This document shows positions 18,910 through 28,260 of a DNA stretch of 64,000 nt, one piece after another. Both the position numbers and the translations under genes were made by a program. The notes below the pieces were generated by a model. That model was given only the letters and a program-made list of their open reading frames with translations, was not told the origin of the DNA and did not search any database. Numbering within the stretch: the first letter of the stretch is position 1; the number at the start of each line of letters is the position of its first letter. This DNA comes from Thauera carbonicopians (GTDB lineage Bacteria; Pseudomonadota; Gammaproteobacteria; Burkholderiales; Rhodocyclaceae), in NCBI RefSeq assembly GCF_025699485.1, contig NZ_JANUXN010000005.1, positions 124,001 to 188,000 of the forward strand, read 5' to 3'.

Positions 18910-21661
18910 TTGGCTTCCCCTTCTTGCTTGTCTCCGTACGCGGAGGTACAACGCGTTCGACACGGTAAACGCAGCACAACGCCTCCTGCTGGAGGTGCTG
19001 GATGATCGCCTGAGGTAGCTTGCGGTAGATTGCTGCGCTCTCAGGCTGGAATAGGATTTCGGCGTAACGGGCAACCAACTCCCGTCCTAGGTATTGATTT
19101 AGACGCCGTGCGTTTCGGACGAAGCCCCAATGCTGCTCGGCGGCTTCGTCGCTAATGTCCAGGGCTTTGCAGAACACCTTGAAATACTTCGCATCCTTCG
19201 AGGCGTGCGGCTTGGTGTCGTCCTTCGCTTGCAAGGCCAGCCAGTAGTACACACGGCCTGGTCGACAGTTCGTCGCTTGAGGGTCAATGTCGACCATTCT
19301 TGCGTGGATTTCCCGCGCCAACGCGGACCGCTTCGTGGCCTTGAACATCATCGCGCAACGTCTTTGCACGTCATCGTGGTACAGCTTGAGCAGCATGCGC
19401 ACGGGGTGTGCGACTGAGCTTATGCCTTCGTCGTTCAGTTGTAGTGACGACTCCAGCTTGGCACGCAGTTCGTCGCTCATGTCAAAGATGAAATCGCCTG
19501 GGTGAATGGCGCTGGCAGCAGTGCGCCTGAAAGGAGGGTCTTCATCTGGCACGTGGCGGTAGACCCATCCTGAGGCGTACATCAGTCCGTCACCCTCCAG
19601 TTCGAACTTGTAGTACGTTTGCTCGCCACCTTGGCCGTTGTTCCCGTACTCATCGAACTTGAACGTCATCGGTATTTCGCGCAATTTTCCGATAACGATG
19701 GGGTTCGGGACTTCAGCCAATCGTCGTCCGAGCTCTTGGGCCAACAACCCGATACGTCCTCGGTACGCTTTGAACGCTCCGACCTCTTTCATGCCAGTCA
19801 ATGTCTGAAGGGCGGATTCGGCTTGTCGATACGCAACCAGGATCGCAGTACCGTGTGGCACGTCTGGGTGCGTGACCAGAATACGAAGCACATCCGGGTT
19901 CATTCCGACGAATGCAAAATGCTTGCCTTTGCGTTCGTCGGGGAGCGTCTTGGCCACAGTCGAAAGCGTATGCCATTCAAGGCGTGCCTCGGCAGTGGGC
20001 CAGTCGTTCGCCAAATTGCGCTGGAGGAAGCGAAGGGCCAATAACACGTACTTGTTGCTGGGTAGCACTAGCGAGATGCCATGACGCCCAGTCAAAGCAT
20101 GCTTCCTGACTTCGGCCAGCATACGGGCTGCCATTGGGGTTGCATTATTCCAGTCGTCGAGGAGTTTTTCGGCGCGCTCAATCGTCTGCTCAACCGATGT
20201 GCGAACTTCGTTCAAGGCACCAGAGGCCAGTGCCTCACGGAGCGCCTCTTTTATTGGTATCCAGGCGTTCTGGTGACTGCCATAGTCGCCGGCCTCAGCC
20301 TCAGCTGAGACCGCGGTCAAATCTCTATACCCTGCTGGCATGTTGGACAGTCGCAGGATATACATGCACGCTTGGAACAGCGCTTTGTGTGCTGGAGTGT
20401 CTTCACCGCGGGCTTTGGTGGTCAGCCGTTGGAATGCCAAGGCGAGCTGAGACGCATCCCGGTCGACAATGCTGACACTGAAATTGGCGTTGCTGCGCTG
20501 GGCCGGCTCCCAATTCGAAGGTACAGGATGTGCTGAGAGTAAAGAGCCGTCGGCTTCGGCGGCCCACACCTTTGTCGAGAAGGTCGGATTGAAGCCATGA
20601 AACTGCTTTCGCAGGATGAAGAAGGTCTTGGGATCGTCGGTGACGACGACTGCCCCGGTATCGGCGAAACCGTTTTCGCGTGCGAACAACAAGAAATCAA
20701 GGATGCGTCTGACTGCAGAGTCGTCCGTGTGCAACGCGGCATGGGTGGCGTCGAGTAGTAGAACTTCCGGTCGCCCCTCCGCCTTCAGGGCTGGCGCAGC
20801 AAGGGCGGTTCGCCACATGTCTTTTTTGGCGGTGTGATGCACGACCATCAGTGCCCCTGGTGCCTTGTCGGGGATACTCCATTCCAAGCTGACCTGCTGA
20901 CGCAAATCACGCCGACTTGCAAGTCGCTCGACCTTGGACAAGGTTCGTTCGAGAGGATTGGCTACCAATGTTCCCCAGGTTCGTTTGGCTGGATCGAAGA
21001 CAAATGCGGGAACCAGTTCTGCGAGCGATGGATTGGGCAGCTCTGGGGAATGCAGACTAACGTCATTAAGCCCCCCAAGAGCGGCCAGAAATGCTGGTGA
21101 GGATGTGCAGGTCTCCGGTTCGGTTGAGCCATGCTCCTTTTGTACCCATAGCTGCCGATACAGCTCGCTGAGCGCTTGACGGTCCGCGAGCACGCTGTGC
21201 AGCGGTGCGCGGCATGCATGGTTGCCTGGGTACAGCAGAGTACGCAGTCCTCGCAGATCCTTGGCAAAGACACGCTCAACATTGGCTAAGGCATGCAGGA
21301 GCGGCAACGACGTCAGCTTAGCCGGCCAGACCAGGCAAAGGGTAACGCCGCCCTCGTCCGCCGCTGCCAGAAGCGTGCTCACGAGCCCATTCGTCCAAGG
21401 CTGCGGCGCGATAGATTCGTTCCCCGTCCTTGCTTGGTAGGTCAGATGTGCGCTTCCAGCGCGGACCTGTGCCCAGGGACGTTGTATGCGTAATGCAGAA
21501 GCCGGAGGAGTGGGCGAGGTGGATGCCTGTACGCTGGGCTTTCGTACTTGGTGCTTGGAACCAATGGGCTTGGCTGTGATCTTGCGCGCTAGTTCACCGC
21601 GCTTTTTCCGGGCTTTTTCTCGATCGGCTAGGCGCTCGGCCAGTGGCTTAAATTCAGGCAT
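18893..21661 (-). CDS. Large DrmE-like protein of the DISARM-related module
   Basis: This is a 922-aa protein I cannot name with certainty. It has a basic N-terminal tail (REKARKKRGELARK) and a helicase-like middle with a degenerate Walker-B-like strand (VLLLDATHAAL, then GAVVVTDDPKTFFILRK). A C-terminal region contains HPGDFIFDMSDELRAKLE, a pattern I associate with DrmE of class 2 DISARM. No intact Walker A was found. ATG 21661 was preferred over the TTG at 21694, which abuts the methyltransferase stop. It lies between the methyltransferase and helicase genes, overlapping the latter, so it is a structural member of the same operon. Alternative: a distinct, undescribed accessory subunit. Confidence 0.6.
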   Translation of the reverse strand: MPEFKPLAERLADREKARKKRGELARKITAKPIGSKHQVRKPSVQASTSPTPPASALRIQRPWAQVRAGSAHLTYQARTGNESIAPQPWTNGLVSTLLAAADEGGVTLCLVWPAKLTSLPLLHALANVERVFAKDLRGLRTLLYPGNHACRAPLHSVLADRQALSELYRQLWVQKEHGSTEPETCTSSPAFLAALGGLNDVSLHSPELPNPSLAELVPAFVFDPAKRTWGTLVANPLERTLSKVERLASRRDLRQQVSLEWSIPDKAPGALMVVHHTAKKDMWRTALAAPALKAEGRPEVLLLDATHAALHTDDSAVRRILDFLLFARENGFADTGAVVVTDDPKTFFILRKQFHGFNPTFSTKVWAAEADGSLLSAHPVPSNWEPAQRSNANFSVSIVDRDASQLALAFQRLTTKARGEDTPAHKALFQACMYILRLSNMPAGYRDLTAVSAEAEAGDYGSHQNAWIPIKEALREALASGALNEVRTSVEQTIERAEKLLDDWNNATPMAARMLAEVRKHALTGRHGISLVLPSNKYVLLALRFLQRNLANDWPTAEARLEWHTLSTVAKTLPDERKGKHFAFVGMNPDVLRILVTHPDVPHGTAILVAYRQAESALQTLTGMKEVGAFKAYRGRIGLLAQELGRRLAEVPNPIVIGKLREIPMTFKFDEYGNNGQGGEQTYYKFELEGDGLMYASGWVYRHVPDEDPPFRRTAASAIHPGDFIFDMSDELRAKLESSLQLNDEGISSVAHPVRMLLKLYHDDVQRRCAMMFKATKRSALAREIHARMVDIDPQATNCRPGRVYYWLALQAKDDTKPHASKDAKYFKVFCKALDISDEAAEQHWGFVRNARRLNQYLGRELVARYAEILFQPESAAIYRKLPQAIIQHLQQEALCCVYRVERVVPPRTETSKKGKPSAHSQ

Positions 21662-21694
21662 TAGAGATAATCCGAACTGACTCGCGTTGCCCAA

Positions 21695-23440
21695 TCAGCA
21701 CTGGACAACGAGCCCGAAGGCTTCGTGCACCGCCGCATCCATTGAGTCGCTATTGGCTATGGCCTCCTTAAGCAACCGCGGGTTTGGCAGCGCGAGTTGA
21801 TTGAGCTCGAACGCCGAAACGTTGGTAGCGCCGGAAATACATCGGAAGCAGCGGTCGATGAGGTGTGTGCTCAGAAGTGCGGCTAATTCTTCGGGTGGCA
21901 ACGCCGGTTTATCGCTTTTCTGCTCGAGGATGACTACATGGTTCTCGCCGATAAAGCCACCATAAGTCGAGAAAACGCCTGGTGACACCGCGGCGGCCAC
22001 CAGACGGCGGGGCTGGTCATTCGACGTCACACGCTGTATCACCACGCACGGCGACCTAACGACCGATGAGTGCGTCTTGTGGCCCGGGTCCACAAAGCGA
22101 TGTTCGCCGTGATTGGTAGAGGTGTCTTCAAGTCGCACGACGCCACCGGCCGTGATGTCCCGTGACCAGAGTAGAGGCATAGCTGTGTGTGCATTGGCCT
22201 GTTTCGCATCTTGAAGCGACTCGAATTTAGGGCGCTTGTCGCGATTCCAGACATATGCGCCTATGCGCACCTTGTAGCCATAATCAGAGAGACGGAACGC
22301 AGAGCGCATGGTGGCCTTGAGGAGCCTTACATCCGCGATGGCACGTGGAATAGACCACACAGCGCCGGAGTTTGGCAGCAGGCATTCACCCACGCTCTGA
22401 TACTGGCCCGTGCCAGACACTACAGAGACGGCGGCTTGTACCTGCGCGCGCTCCTCTTCGATACGCCGGCGCAGGACGGTCAATGCCGTTTCTTGTTCTA
22501 CGTCGATGAATACGCCCTGCCGGTCGCTGACCATGCCGATGTGTTCGACATCGGTATTACGCATGAGGAACTTGCGCAGCTGGCCGAAGTACAGACCGGA
22601 CAAAAAACTGGTCGGTGTGACCAACGCAGCACGCCCGCCTGTGCGCAGCAAGCGTACGCACAGGGCAATGAACAGGCAGTAGAGGTTTGGCTGAGCTTCG
22701 ATAACCTCCGCATAGGCGTCGCGCAATGGCAGCAGCTCCTCGGCCGTCATCTTGCGATACGGTGGATTGCAGACGACAACATCGACGGTGCTCAGATTGG
22801 TGGCGAACCGGATCAATGAGTTCGCCTGATAGACTTTAAACGTCGGGACGTAGCCGGTCTTCCGGATTTCACTATGCAGCGCCATGCGCAGGAAATGCTT
22901 GGACATCTCGCAAAGCGTCTTGTCCAACTCGGTACCGTGGAGGTGCTGCTCAATGTGTTTAAGCCGCCGGCGTGGCCTGACGCCCTTCGCCACCAGCGCT
23001 TCTCGCATGCGTAGTGCAATCGGGACCAAGAAGGCGGCGCCACCGCAGGCCGGATCCATGAAGGACTGGCGTCCAAAGTCAACGCCTTGCTGGGCTAGAT
23101 CATCGAGTAGTCCATCGGTCAACGACGCCGGCGTGAAGAACATCGCCAACTGCTTCCGATAGCTTTCCTCGACCAATACCGCGTATGAGGAGCTGAGCCA
23201 ATATGTGGCTTCAAGGAGGCTCAGCTGATGCAGTACAGCCACGAACGCTTCCAGCTCCGGCTCAGCAGCAAGCGCCTTAGAATAGGGCAGGGACGGCTCT
23301 GGCAGTGCAGGAAATGCGGTCTTGCACCACATGCGCAACACCGTCCCAACAAGCGTTGGCACATCGCTGTCACAACGCTTGGCTGCCAAGCCGAGTGCTT
23401 TGATATGTCGTGTGATGAGCAGCTTCGACGGCGGCAGCAT
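21695..23440 (-). CDS. N6-adenine DNA methyltransferase of the DISARM-related module
   Basis: This ~581-aa gamma-type adenine methyltransferase has a helical N-terminus with FFTPASLTDGLLDDL, SAM motif I DPACGGAAFL (about residue 126), and the catalytic NPPY in VVCNPPYRK (about 223). A C-terminal target-recognition-like region (about 320-570) follows. Start 23440 has GGAGG eight bases upstream; ATG 23458 lies six codons earlier without a good Shine-Dalgarno. It is the first gene of a four-gene minus-strand operon and presumably marks host DNA as self. It is shorter than BREX PglX and lacks a fused nuclease or helicase. Confidence 0.88.
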   Translation of the reverse strand: MLPPSKLLITRHIKALGLAAKRCDSDVPTLVGTVLRMWCKTAFPALPEPSLPYSKALAAEPELEAFVAVLHQLSLLEATYWLSSSYAVLVEESYRKQLAMFFTPASLTDGLLDDLAQQGVDFGRQSFMDPACGGAAFLVPIALRMREALVAKGVRPRRRLKHIEQHLHGTELDKTLCEMSKHFLRMALHSEIRKTGYVPTFKVYQANSLIRFATNLSTVDVVVCNPPYRKMTAEELLPLRDAYAEVIEAQPNLYCLFIALCVRLLRTGGRAALVTPTSFLSGLYFGQLRKFLMRNTDVEHIGMVSDRQGVFIDVEQETALTVLRRRIEEERAQVQAAVSVVSGTGQYQSVGECLLPNSGAVWSIPRAIADVRLLKATMRSAFRLSDYGYKVRIGAYVWNRDKRPKFESLQDAKQANAHTAMPLLWSRDITAGGVVRLEDTSTNHGEHRFVDPGHKTHSSVVRSPCVVIQRVTSNDQPRRLVAAAVSPGVFSTYGGFIGENHVVILEQKSDKPALPPEELAALLSTHLIDRCFRCISGATNVSAFELNQLALPNPRLLKEAIANSDSMDAAVHEAFGLVVQC

Positions 23441-23944
23441 CAAGCGAGCCTCCGACATCGGCCTAGCGTGGCAGCTTCATCTACTCCCGACTCTTCGATC
23501 ATCCCCCTCCCCTAAACCTGCGTTTGTCTTGGCGACTTCTTCCGCACCTGCAAGACCGGCAGAGCCGGACATAGTGGTACCGCCGAGGCCCTACGCCGCT
23601 GCCTCCCCTTGGTTTCGTGATGCGTGCACCTGATGGCCACGGACCAACGTCGCTCTATCTGCCCTGCGGGATGTACCGCCGGTTGCTGGGCTGCTCTACA
23701 CCCGCCATGCCTTCATGGGGTGGAAGGCTGTTGTTGCTATGGTGAGGGATTTTACCGTGCAGCAGATGCTAACGAAATAGCCAGAAGCCGTGGCTTGGCG
23801 TTGTACCTTGTCGAAACCGGGCATCTCGTTGTGCGAAGATACAAGCGGGATTTTGGCTACCGCGGTCGTTTGCCTGTGGTGTGGATGCCGTAGTAGCCTG
23901 TCATGCAGCGTTCGCAGCGAAACCTCGAAAGGGAGGACAATCTC
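23441..23944. other. Divergent intergenic region between the methyltransferase and Argonaute genes
   Basis: About 500 bases separate two divergent defence operons and must hold both promoters; I could not identify convincing -35/-10 pairs. A plus-strand frame ends at 23893 with ~47 codons of protein-like composition (FYRAADANEIARSRGL onward), but it has no good start and no recognised family. GGGAGG at 23931-23936 is the ribosome binding site for the Argonaute gene. Confidence 0.4.
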
Positions 23945-26900
23945 TTGGTTGTACATCAGTTGACTGTCGATGCCCTCGTGCGCTCGATTGGTGTGGCACG
24001 AGACAGGCCGTTGTTGGTCTTCCTTGGTGCCGGCGCTTCAATGAGTTCAGGCATGCCGTCGGCGGACCAATGTCTTTGGGAGTGGAAGCGGAGCATCTTC
24101 CTGACCAATAACCCAGGCTTAGAGGCTCAGTTCAGCGAACTGTCACTGCCTTCAGTCAGACACCGCATCCAAGCCTGGTTGGATAGCAGGCGCAAGTACC
24201 CACCAGAAGGGAGCCCCGAGGAGTATTCGGTCTATATCGAGGAATGCTTCGCCCGTAGCGACGACAGGCGTATGTACTTTGAGCGATGGGTCAAGCAGTC
24301 CAGCCCTTACCTGGGATACCAGCTCCTTGCAGAACTCGCCCGTCAAGGGATGATTGCTTCCGTCTGGACTACTAACTTTGATGGGCTCGCAGCCCGTGCA
24401 GCCGTGGCGGCGGGAATAACGGTGACGGAGATTGGCATTGATTGCCAGCAACGTCTGTACCGCAATCCCGGAGAAGGCGAGATGCAGTGTATCTCACTGC
24501 ATGGGGACTATCGCTACGATGCCTTAAAGAACACGCGTCGCGAACTTGAAGAACAAGAAACGGAATTGCGTAAAGTGCTGCTGGAAAAGCTGCGCACCCA
24601 TCCCGTCCTGGTATGTGGATACAGCGGTCGGGATCGAAGCGTCATGCAGGTCTTCTATGATGCATATCGAGAGAGCGCTGGCAAGAACCCCCTCTATTGG
24701 GCCCAGTATGGCGACTCAGACCCTCCTTCCGAAGTACGGCGCCTGATTTCAGCCAACGAAGGTACGGAGCCTTTCGGGTATCACATCCCAAATGTCGTCT
24801 TTGATGATCTCATGCGGCGCTTGGTGCTTCATGTAACTTCGCAGGAAGACCGGGAGCGTATCGAGTTAACCCTCAGCCGTTTCAAGGCTGACCCGGTAAG
24901 CCAGCGTACCGCCTTTTCATTGCCGTCACTGCCAGTGACGGGGTTGGTGAAAAGCAATGCATTCCCGATGGTTCCGCCCCGAGAGATTATTGAGTTCGAT
25001 CTCTTGGAGTGGCCTGCTCCAGGTACCGTCTGGTCAACATTGCGTGAAATTGGCGACCGCCACGGCTTTGTGGCCGCCCCGTTCAGAGGGAAGGTGTACG
25101 CCATGGCAACTATCGACCAGCTGAAAGCAGCGTTCGGTGCGAACGTTAACGGTACGTTCAACCGCGTTGCCATTAGCGATGAGGATCTGCGCTATGAAGA
25201 TGGCACGGGTAATCAGCTCATGCGGCGTGCGGTAGTCATCTCGTTGTCACGCGCGGAAGGATGCCGGTCTGATCTCGACTCGCTCATCTGGGACGCCAAC
25301 GCGTATAAGCAAGAAAAACTCGACGAGCGCTTATGGCAGGTTCATCAAGCAGTGATTCTGCAAGCCAAGACGCTAGCCGACGGCCTGGCACTTGTAATGA
25401 AACCAACGCTCTTTGTTTCCGATCGTCAGGGGAATGCCGCTCCGATCGAGGTAGAACGCGCACTAAAAGTCAAGGTTCTGGGATACCAACACAACAAGGA
25501 GTTCAACGAAGCCCTTGAGATGTGGCGAAATCGCCTTTTACCGCACCGGGATGTACAGGTCCGCTTCCCAGACGTGGAAAATGGCATCACGTTCTCGATC
25601 TCGTCCTGGCCACTCTTTGCTCGAATCACGGATGAGCGCTCTGGAACAGTCAAGCTGACGGATAGCCAAGAGCGTGCCGCACCTCAGGTGGGCTTGCAGC
25701 TCTCCGAACCGAAACTCACCTTTGCGAGCTCAACGGGAGCTGGTCTTGCAGAAGACACCCACCCAGTCCGCGGTCTGCTGCAAAACCGCCCGTTCGATGC
25801 TTTGCTGACAGAGGCGGGTATCTCCACGAAGCTACGGGTGGCGATTATTGCGCCGGCGAAGGACGCGAGGAGAGTGCACCAATATTTATCTCAATTGCAC
25901 GGTGCCGTCGATCCGACGAAATACGACTCGGACTACTTGCTATCATTCCCTGGCTTCAGCGCCGCCTTCAAATGTTCCCTGGAGATTGCTGAGCCCGGCC
26001 AACGATCATTCGTTGAGCTTGTAGAGCCTACGGAGGATTCACCGTCCGCATGCCGAATGCTTGGTGTACGAATCGCTTCTGCGCTATCTTCGCTGAAAGC
26101 CGCGGAGAGCCCGAGTGTCACCTTTATCTATATTCCGACACGCTGGCACGGCCTGCGCGGATATGAGTTGGAAAACGAGCGATTCGATCTGCACGACTTC
26201 GTCAAATCGTCCGCAATTCCCCTCGGTTGCTCAACGCAGTTTCTGGAAGAAGATACCCTAAACAACTTGCAACAGTGTCGCGTGCGTTGGTGGTTGTCTC
26301 TTGCAATATACGCCAAAGGAATGCGTACTCCATGGGCCTTGAAAGAGCTGGACAAGGATTCGGCATATGTCGGAATTGGCTTCAGTCTTCGTCCCAAGGG
26401 TGAAGGTCCAGGGCACGTCGTACTGGGGTGCAGCCATCTCTACAGTCCCAGCGGTCACGGGCTGCAGTTCCGTCTGAGCAAGATCGAAGAACCGATCATG
26501 CGCAGGAAGAATGCCTTCATGAGCTTCGAAGATGCTAGACGCCTTGGTGAAGGCATTCGGGAGCTGTTTTTCAATGCACACCTTCGTCTACCCAGACGCA
26601 TTGTTGTTCATAAGCAAACGCCGTTTCTCAAGGCTGAGAGAGAAGGGCTACAAGCAGGACTTCAAGGCGTAGATTGCGTAGAGCTTCTTCAGATCTACGT
26701 CGACGACACGCTCAGATATCTAGCCTCTCGACCCAATAAGGGAGGTGGTTTCGGGATCGACAATTTCCCCATCCGACGGGGCACCACGATTGTGGTCGAT
26801 GATCAAACGGCGTTGCTTTGGGTTCACGGAGCGTCAACCGCACTCAATCCTAAATTGACATACTATCAAGGCAAGAGGCGTATTCCAGCGCCACTCGTAC

Positions 26901-27097
26901 TGGTTCGCCATGCGGGAACGAGTGAACTCATGCAGCTGGCGGACGAAGTACTCGGCTTGTCGAAGATGAACTTCAACAGCTTTGATCTCTACGGCCAGCT
27001 ACCCGCAACGATCGAAACCTCCAGGCGTGTAGCCGCAATTGGCGCGCTATTGGATCGATATAGCGATCGCTCCTACGATTACCGTCTATTCATGTAA
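23945..27097 (+). CDS. Single-chain Sir2-APAZ-PIWI short Argonaute
   Basis: This is a ~1050-aa fusion. The N-terminal SIR2 domain shows FLGAGAS, TTNFDG with the catalytic Asn-Asp region, LHGDYRYD with the catalytic His, and VCGYSGRD (about residues 28-230). An APAZ-like region follows, then MID/PIWI domains with FIYIPTRWHG and the C-terminal LYGQLPATIETSRRVAAIG. The PIWI catalytic acid is replaced (AYVGIGFSL), as in short Argonautes that do not cleave. Related proteins (GsSir2/Ago, CcSir2-Ago) use guide RNA to sense invading DNA and then deplete NAD+ and kill the cell. Start: TTG at 23945, with GGGAGG eight bases upstream; ATG 23903 is possible but lacks a Shine-Dalgarno. The gene starts a plus-strand defence run. 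Confidence 0.88.
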   Translation: MVVHQLTVDALVRSIGVARDRPLLVFLGAGASMSSGMPSADQCLWEWKRSIFLTNNPGLEAQFSELSLPSVRHRIQAWLDSRRKYPPEGSPEEYSVYIEECFARSDDRRMYFERWVKQSSPYLGYQLLAELARQGMIASVWTTNFDGLAARAAVAAGITVTEIGIDCQQRLYRNPGEGEMQCISLHGDYRYDALKNTRRELEEQETELRKVLLEKLRTHPVLVCGYSGRDRSVMQVFYDAYRESAGKNPLYWAQYGDSDPPSEVRRLISANEGTEPFGYHIPNVVFDDLMRRLVLHVTSQEDRERIELTLSRFKADPVSQRTAFSLPSLPVTGLVKSNAFPMVPPREIIEFDLLEWPAPGTVWSTLREIGDRHGFVAAPFRGKVYAMATIDQLKAAFGANVNGTFNRVAISDEDLRYEDGTGNQLMRRAVVISLSRAEGCRSDLDSLIWDANAYKQEKLDERLWQVHQAVILQAKTLADGLALVMKPTLFVSDRQGNAAPIEVERALKVKVLGYQHNKEFNEALEMWRNRLLPHRDVQVRFPDVENGITFSISSWPLFARITDERSGTVKLTDSQERAAPQVGLQLSEPKLTFASSTGAGLAEDTHPVRGLLQNRPFDALLTEAGISTKLRVAIIAPAKDARRVHQYLSQLHGAVDPTKYDSDYLLSFPGFSAAFKCSLEIAEPGQRSFVELVEPTEDSPSACRMLGVRIASALSSLKAAESPSVTFIYIPTRWHGLRGYELENERFDLHDFVKSSAIPLGCSTQFLEEDTLNNLQQCRVRWWLSLAIYAKGMRTPWALKELDKDSAYVGIGFSLRPKGEGPGHVVLGCSHLYSPSGHGLQFRLSKIEEPIMRRKNAFMSFEDARRLGEGIRELFFNAHLRLPRRIVVHKQTPFLKAEREGLQAGLQGVDCVELLQIYVDDTLRYLASRPNKGGGFGIDNFPIRRGTTIVVDDQTALLWVHGASTALNPKLTYYQGKRRIPAPLVLVRHAGTSELMQLADEVLGLSKMNFNSFDLYGQLPATIETSRRVAAIGALLDRYSDRSYDYRLFM

Positions 27098-27235
27098 GTA
27101 CGCTGAGGATGGTAGGCTGCGCGGTCTTGATCGATTGTTGCAGTCGCGTTGGCTGGTGCCGGCGCATGCCGCCTACCTGCAATACCACCGTGCCCGGTTT
27201 ACGAGCGCGCCGAACGTTGATTCTGAGGGTAGTAA

Positions 27236-28159
27236 ATGAAGTTCTGGGTTGGCGTAACCGACAACGCCTGGTTCAGTTTTCTGAGCCAGTCGGCCCCTGA
27301 TGAAGTCAACTTCTGGCAACCTCGGGGTGCCACCACCTACGCCGGCTTGACGCCGGGCACGCCTTTCCTGTTCAAGCTCAAGCGCCCCTACCACCATATC
27401 GTGGGAGGCGGCTATTTCGTGAAGTCGACTTCGCTGCCGCTGTCCATCGCCTGGGAAGCGTTCGGACACAAGAACGGCGCAGCGCAACGCAGCGTCTTCG
27501 AGAAGATGATCCGCAGCCTACTCGCCGATCCGGCAGCGAGAGATCCGGAGATCGGCTGCACCGTACTCGCCCAGCCGTTCTTCTGGCCGCGCGAGGCCTG
27601 GATACCCGACCCGATCGACTTTTCCGCCAACATCGTTCGGGGACGCTACTATGACACGGCCGAACCCGCCGGTGAGCACCTCTGGGCCGAGGTGCAGGCG
27701 AGAGTCACGGCACAACCCAGCGAACCGCCCGGGGTCAGTGAGCCTGTATCGCTGCAGCGCTATGGGGCACCCGTACCGATCCGACCCAGGTTGGGACAAG
27801 GCGCTTTCCGGGTGCTGGTCACCGATGCCTACCAGCGGCGCTGCGCACTGACCGGCGAATCCACCTTACCCGTGCTGGAGGCAGCGCACATCCAGCCCTA
27901 TGCGGAAAGTGGCCCGCATGATCCCGCCAACGGGTTGCTGCTGCGCTCCGACTTTCACAAGTTGTTCGACATCGGCCTGGTGACCATCACTCCGGATTAC
28001 CACATTGAGGTCAGCCCGCGTATCCGCGAGGAGTGGTTCAATGGCAAGGCCTACTATCGCCTGCATGGTCAGCCACTGCTCCGGCTGCCGGAACATCCGG
28101 ATCAGCGCCCTGGCGCGGCCTACCTGCGCTGGCACAACGAGAATCGTTATGTTGGTTAG
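27236..28159 (+). CDS. PUA-like/HNH endonuclease, probable modification-dependent restriction enzyme
   Basis: This 307-aa protein has two parts. Residues 1-110 (WVGVTDNAWFSFL, FLFKLKRPYHHIVGGGYF) look like a PUA/EVE-like fold of the kind that reads modified bases. The C-terminal half is an HNH_2-type nuclease: CALTGE, LEAAHIQPYAE, NGLLLRSDFHKLFD and HIEVSP. The closest described architecture would be a type IV, modification-dependent restriction enzyme; the substrate is inferred. It has its own start 138 bases after the Argonaute gene. Confidence 0.8.
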   Translation: MKFWVGVTDNAWFSFLSQSAPDEVNFWQPRGATTYAGLTPGTPFLFKLKRPYHHIVGGGYFVKSTSLPLSIAWEAFGHKNGAAQRSVFEKMIRSLLADPAARDPEIGCTVLAQPFFWPREAWIPDPIDFSANIVRGRYYDTAEPAGEHLWAEVQARVTAQPSEPPGVSEPVSLQRYGAPVPIRPRLGQGAFRVLVTDAYQRRCALTGESTLPVLEAAHIQPYAESGPHDPANGLLLRSDFHKLFDIGLVTITPDYHIEVSPRIREEWFNGKAYYRLHGQPLLRLPEHPDQRPGAAYLRWHNENRYVG

Positions 28160-28260
28160 GGGGCGAGCAGAGGAGGATCATCCCGGGATCCGATGTGAGA
28201 ATGTCGGTGGGGCAGCATTACGATGTCAGTCCGACGGGTAGCGGGGACGAAGGAGGGGTA

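Noticed and set aside
18910-19074. Extra 55 N-terminal codons for the DrmA-like helicase
   Set aside because: Ser/Arg-rich sequence overlapping the end of the upstream gene; a GTG with a good ribosome binding site lies at 18909.
21695-23440. BREX-type PglX methyltransferase
   Set aside because: The protein is about half the usual PglX length and no PglZ, BrxC or BrxL-like gene is present.
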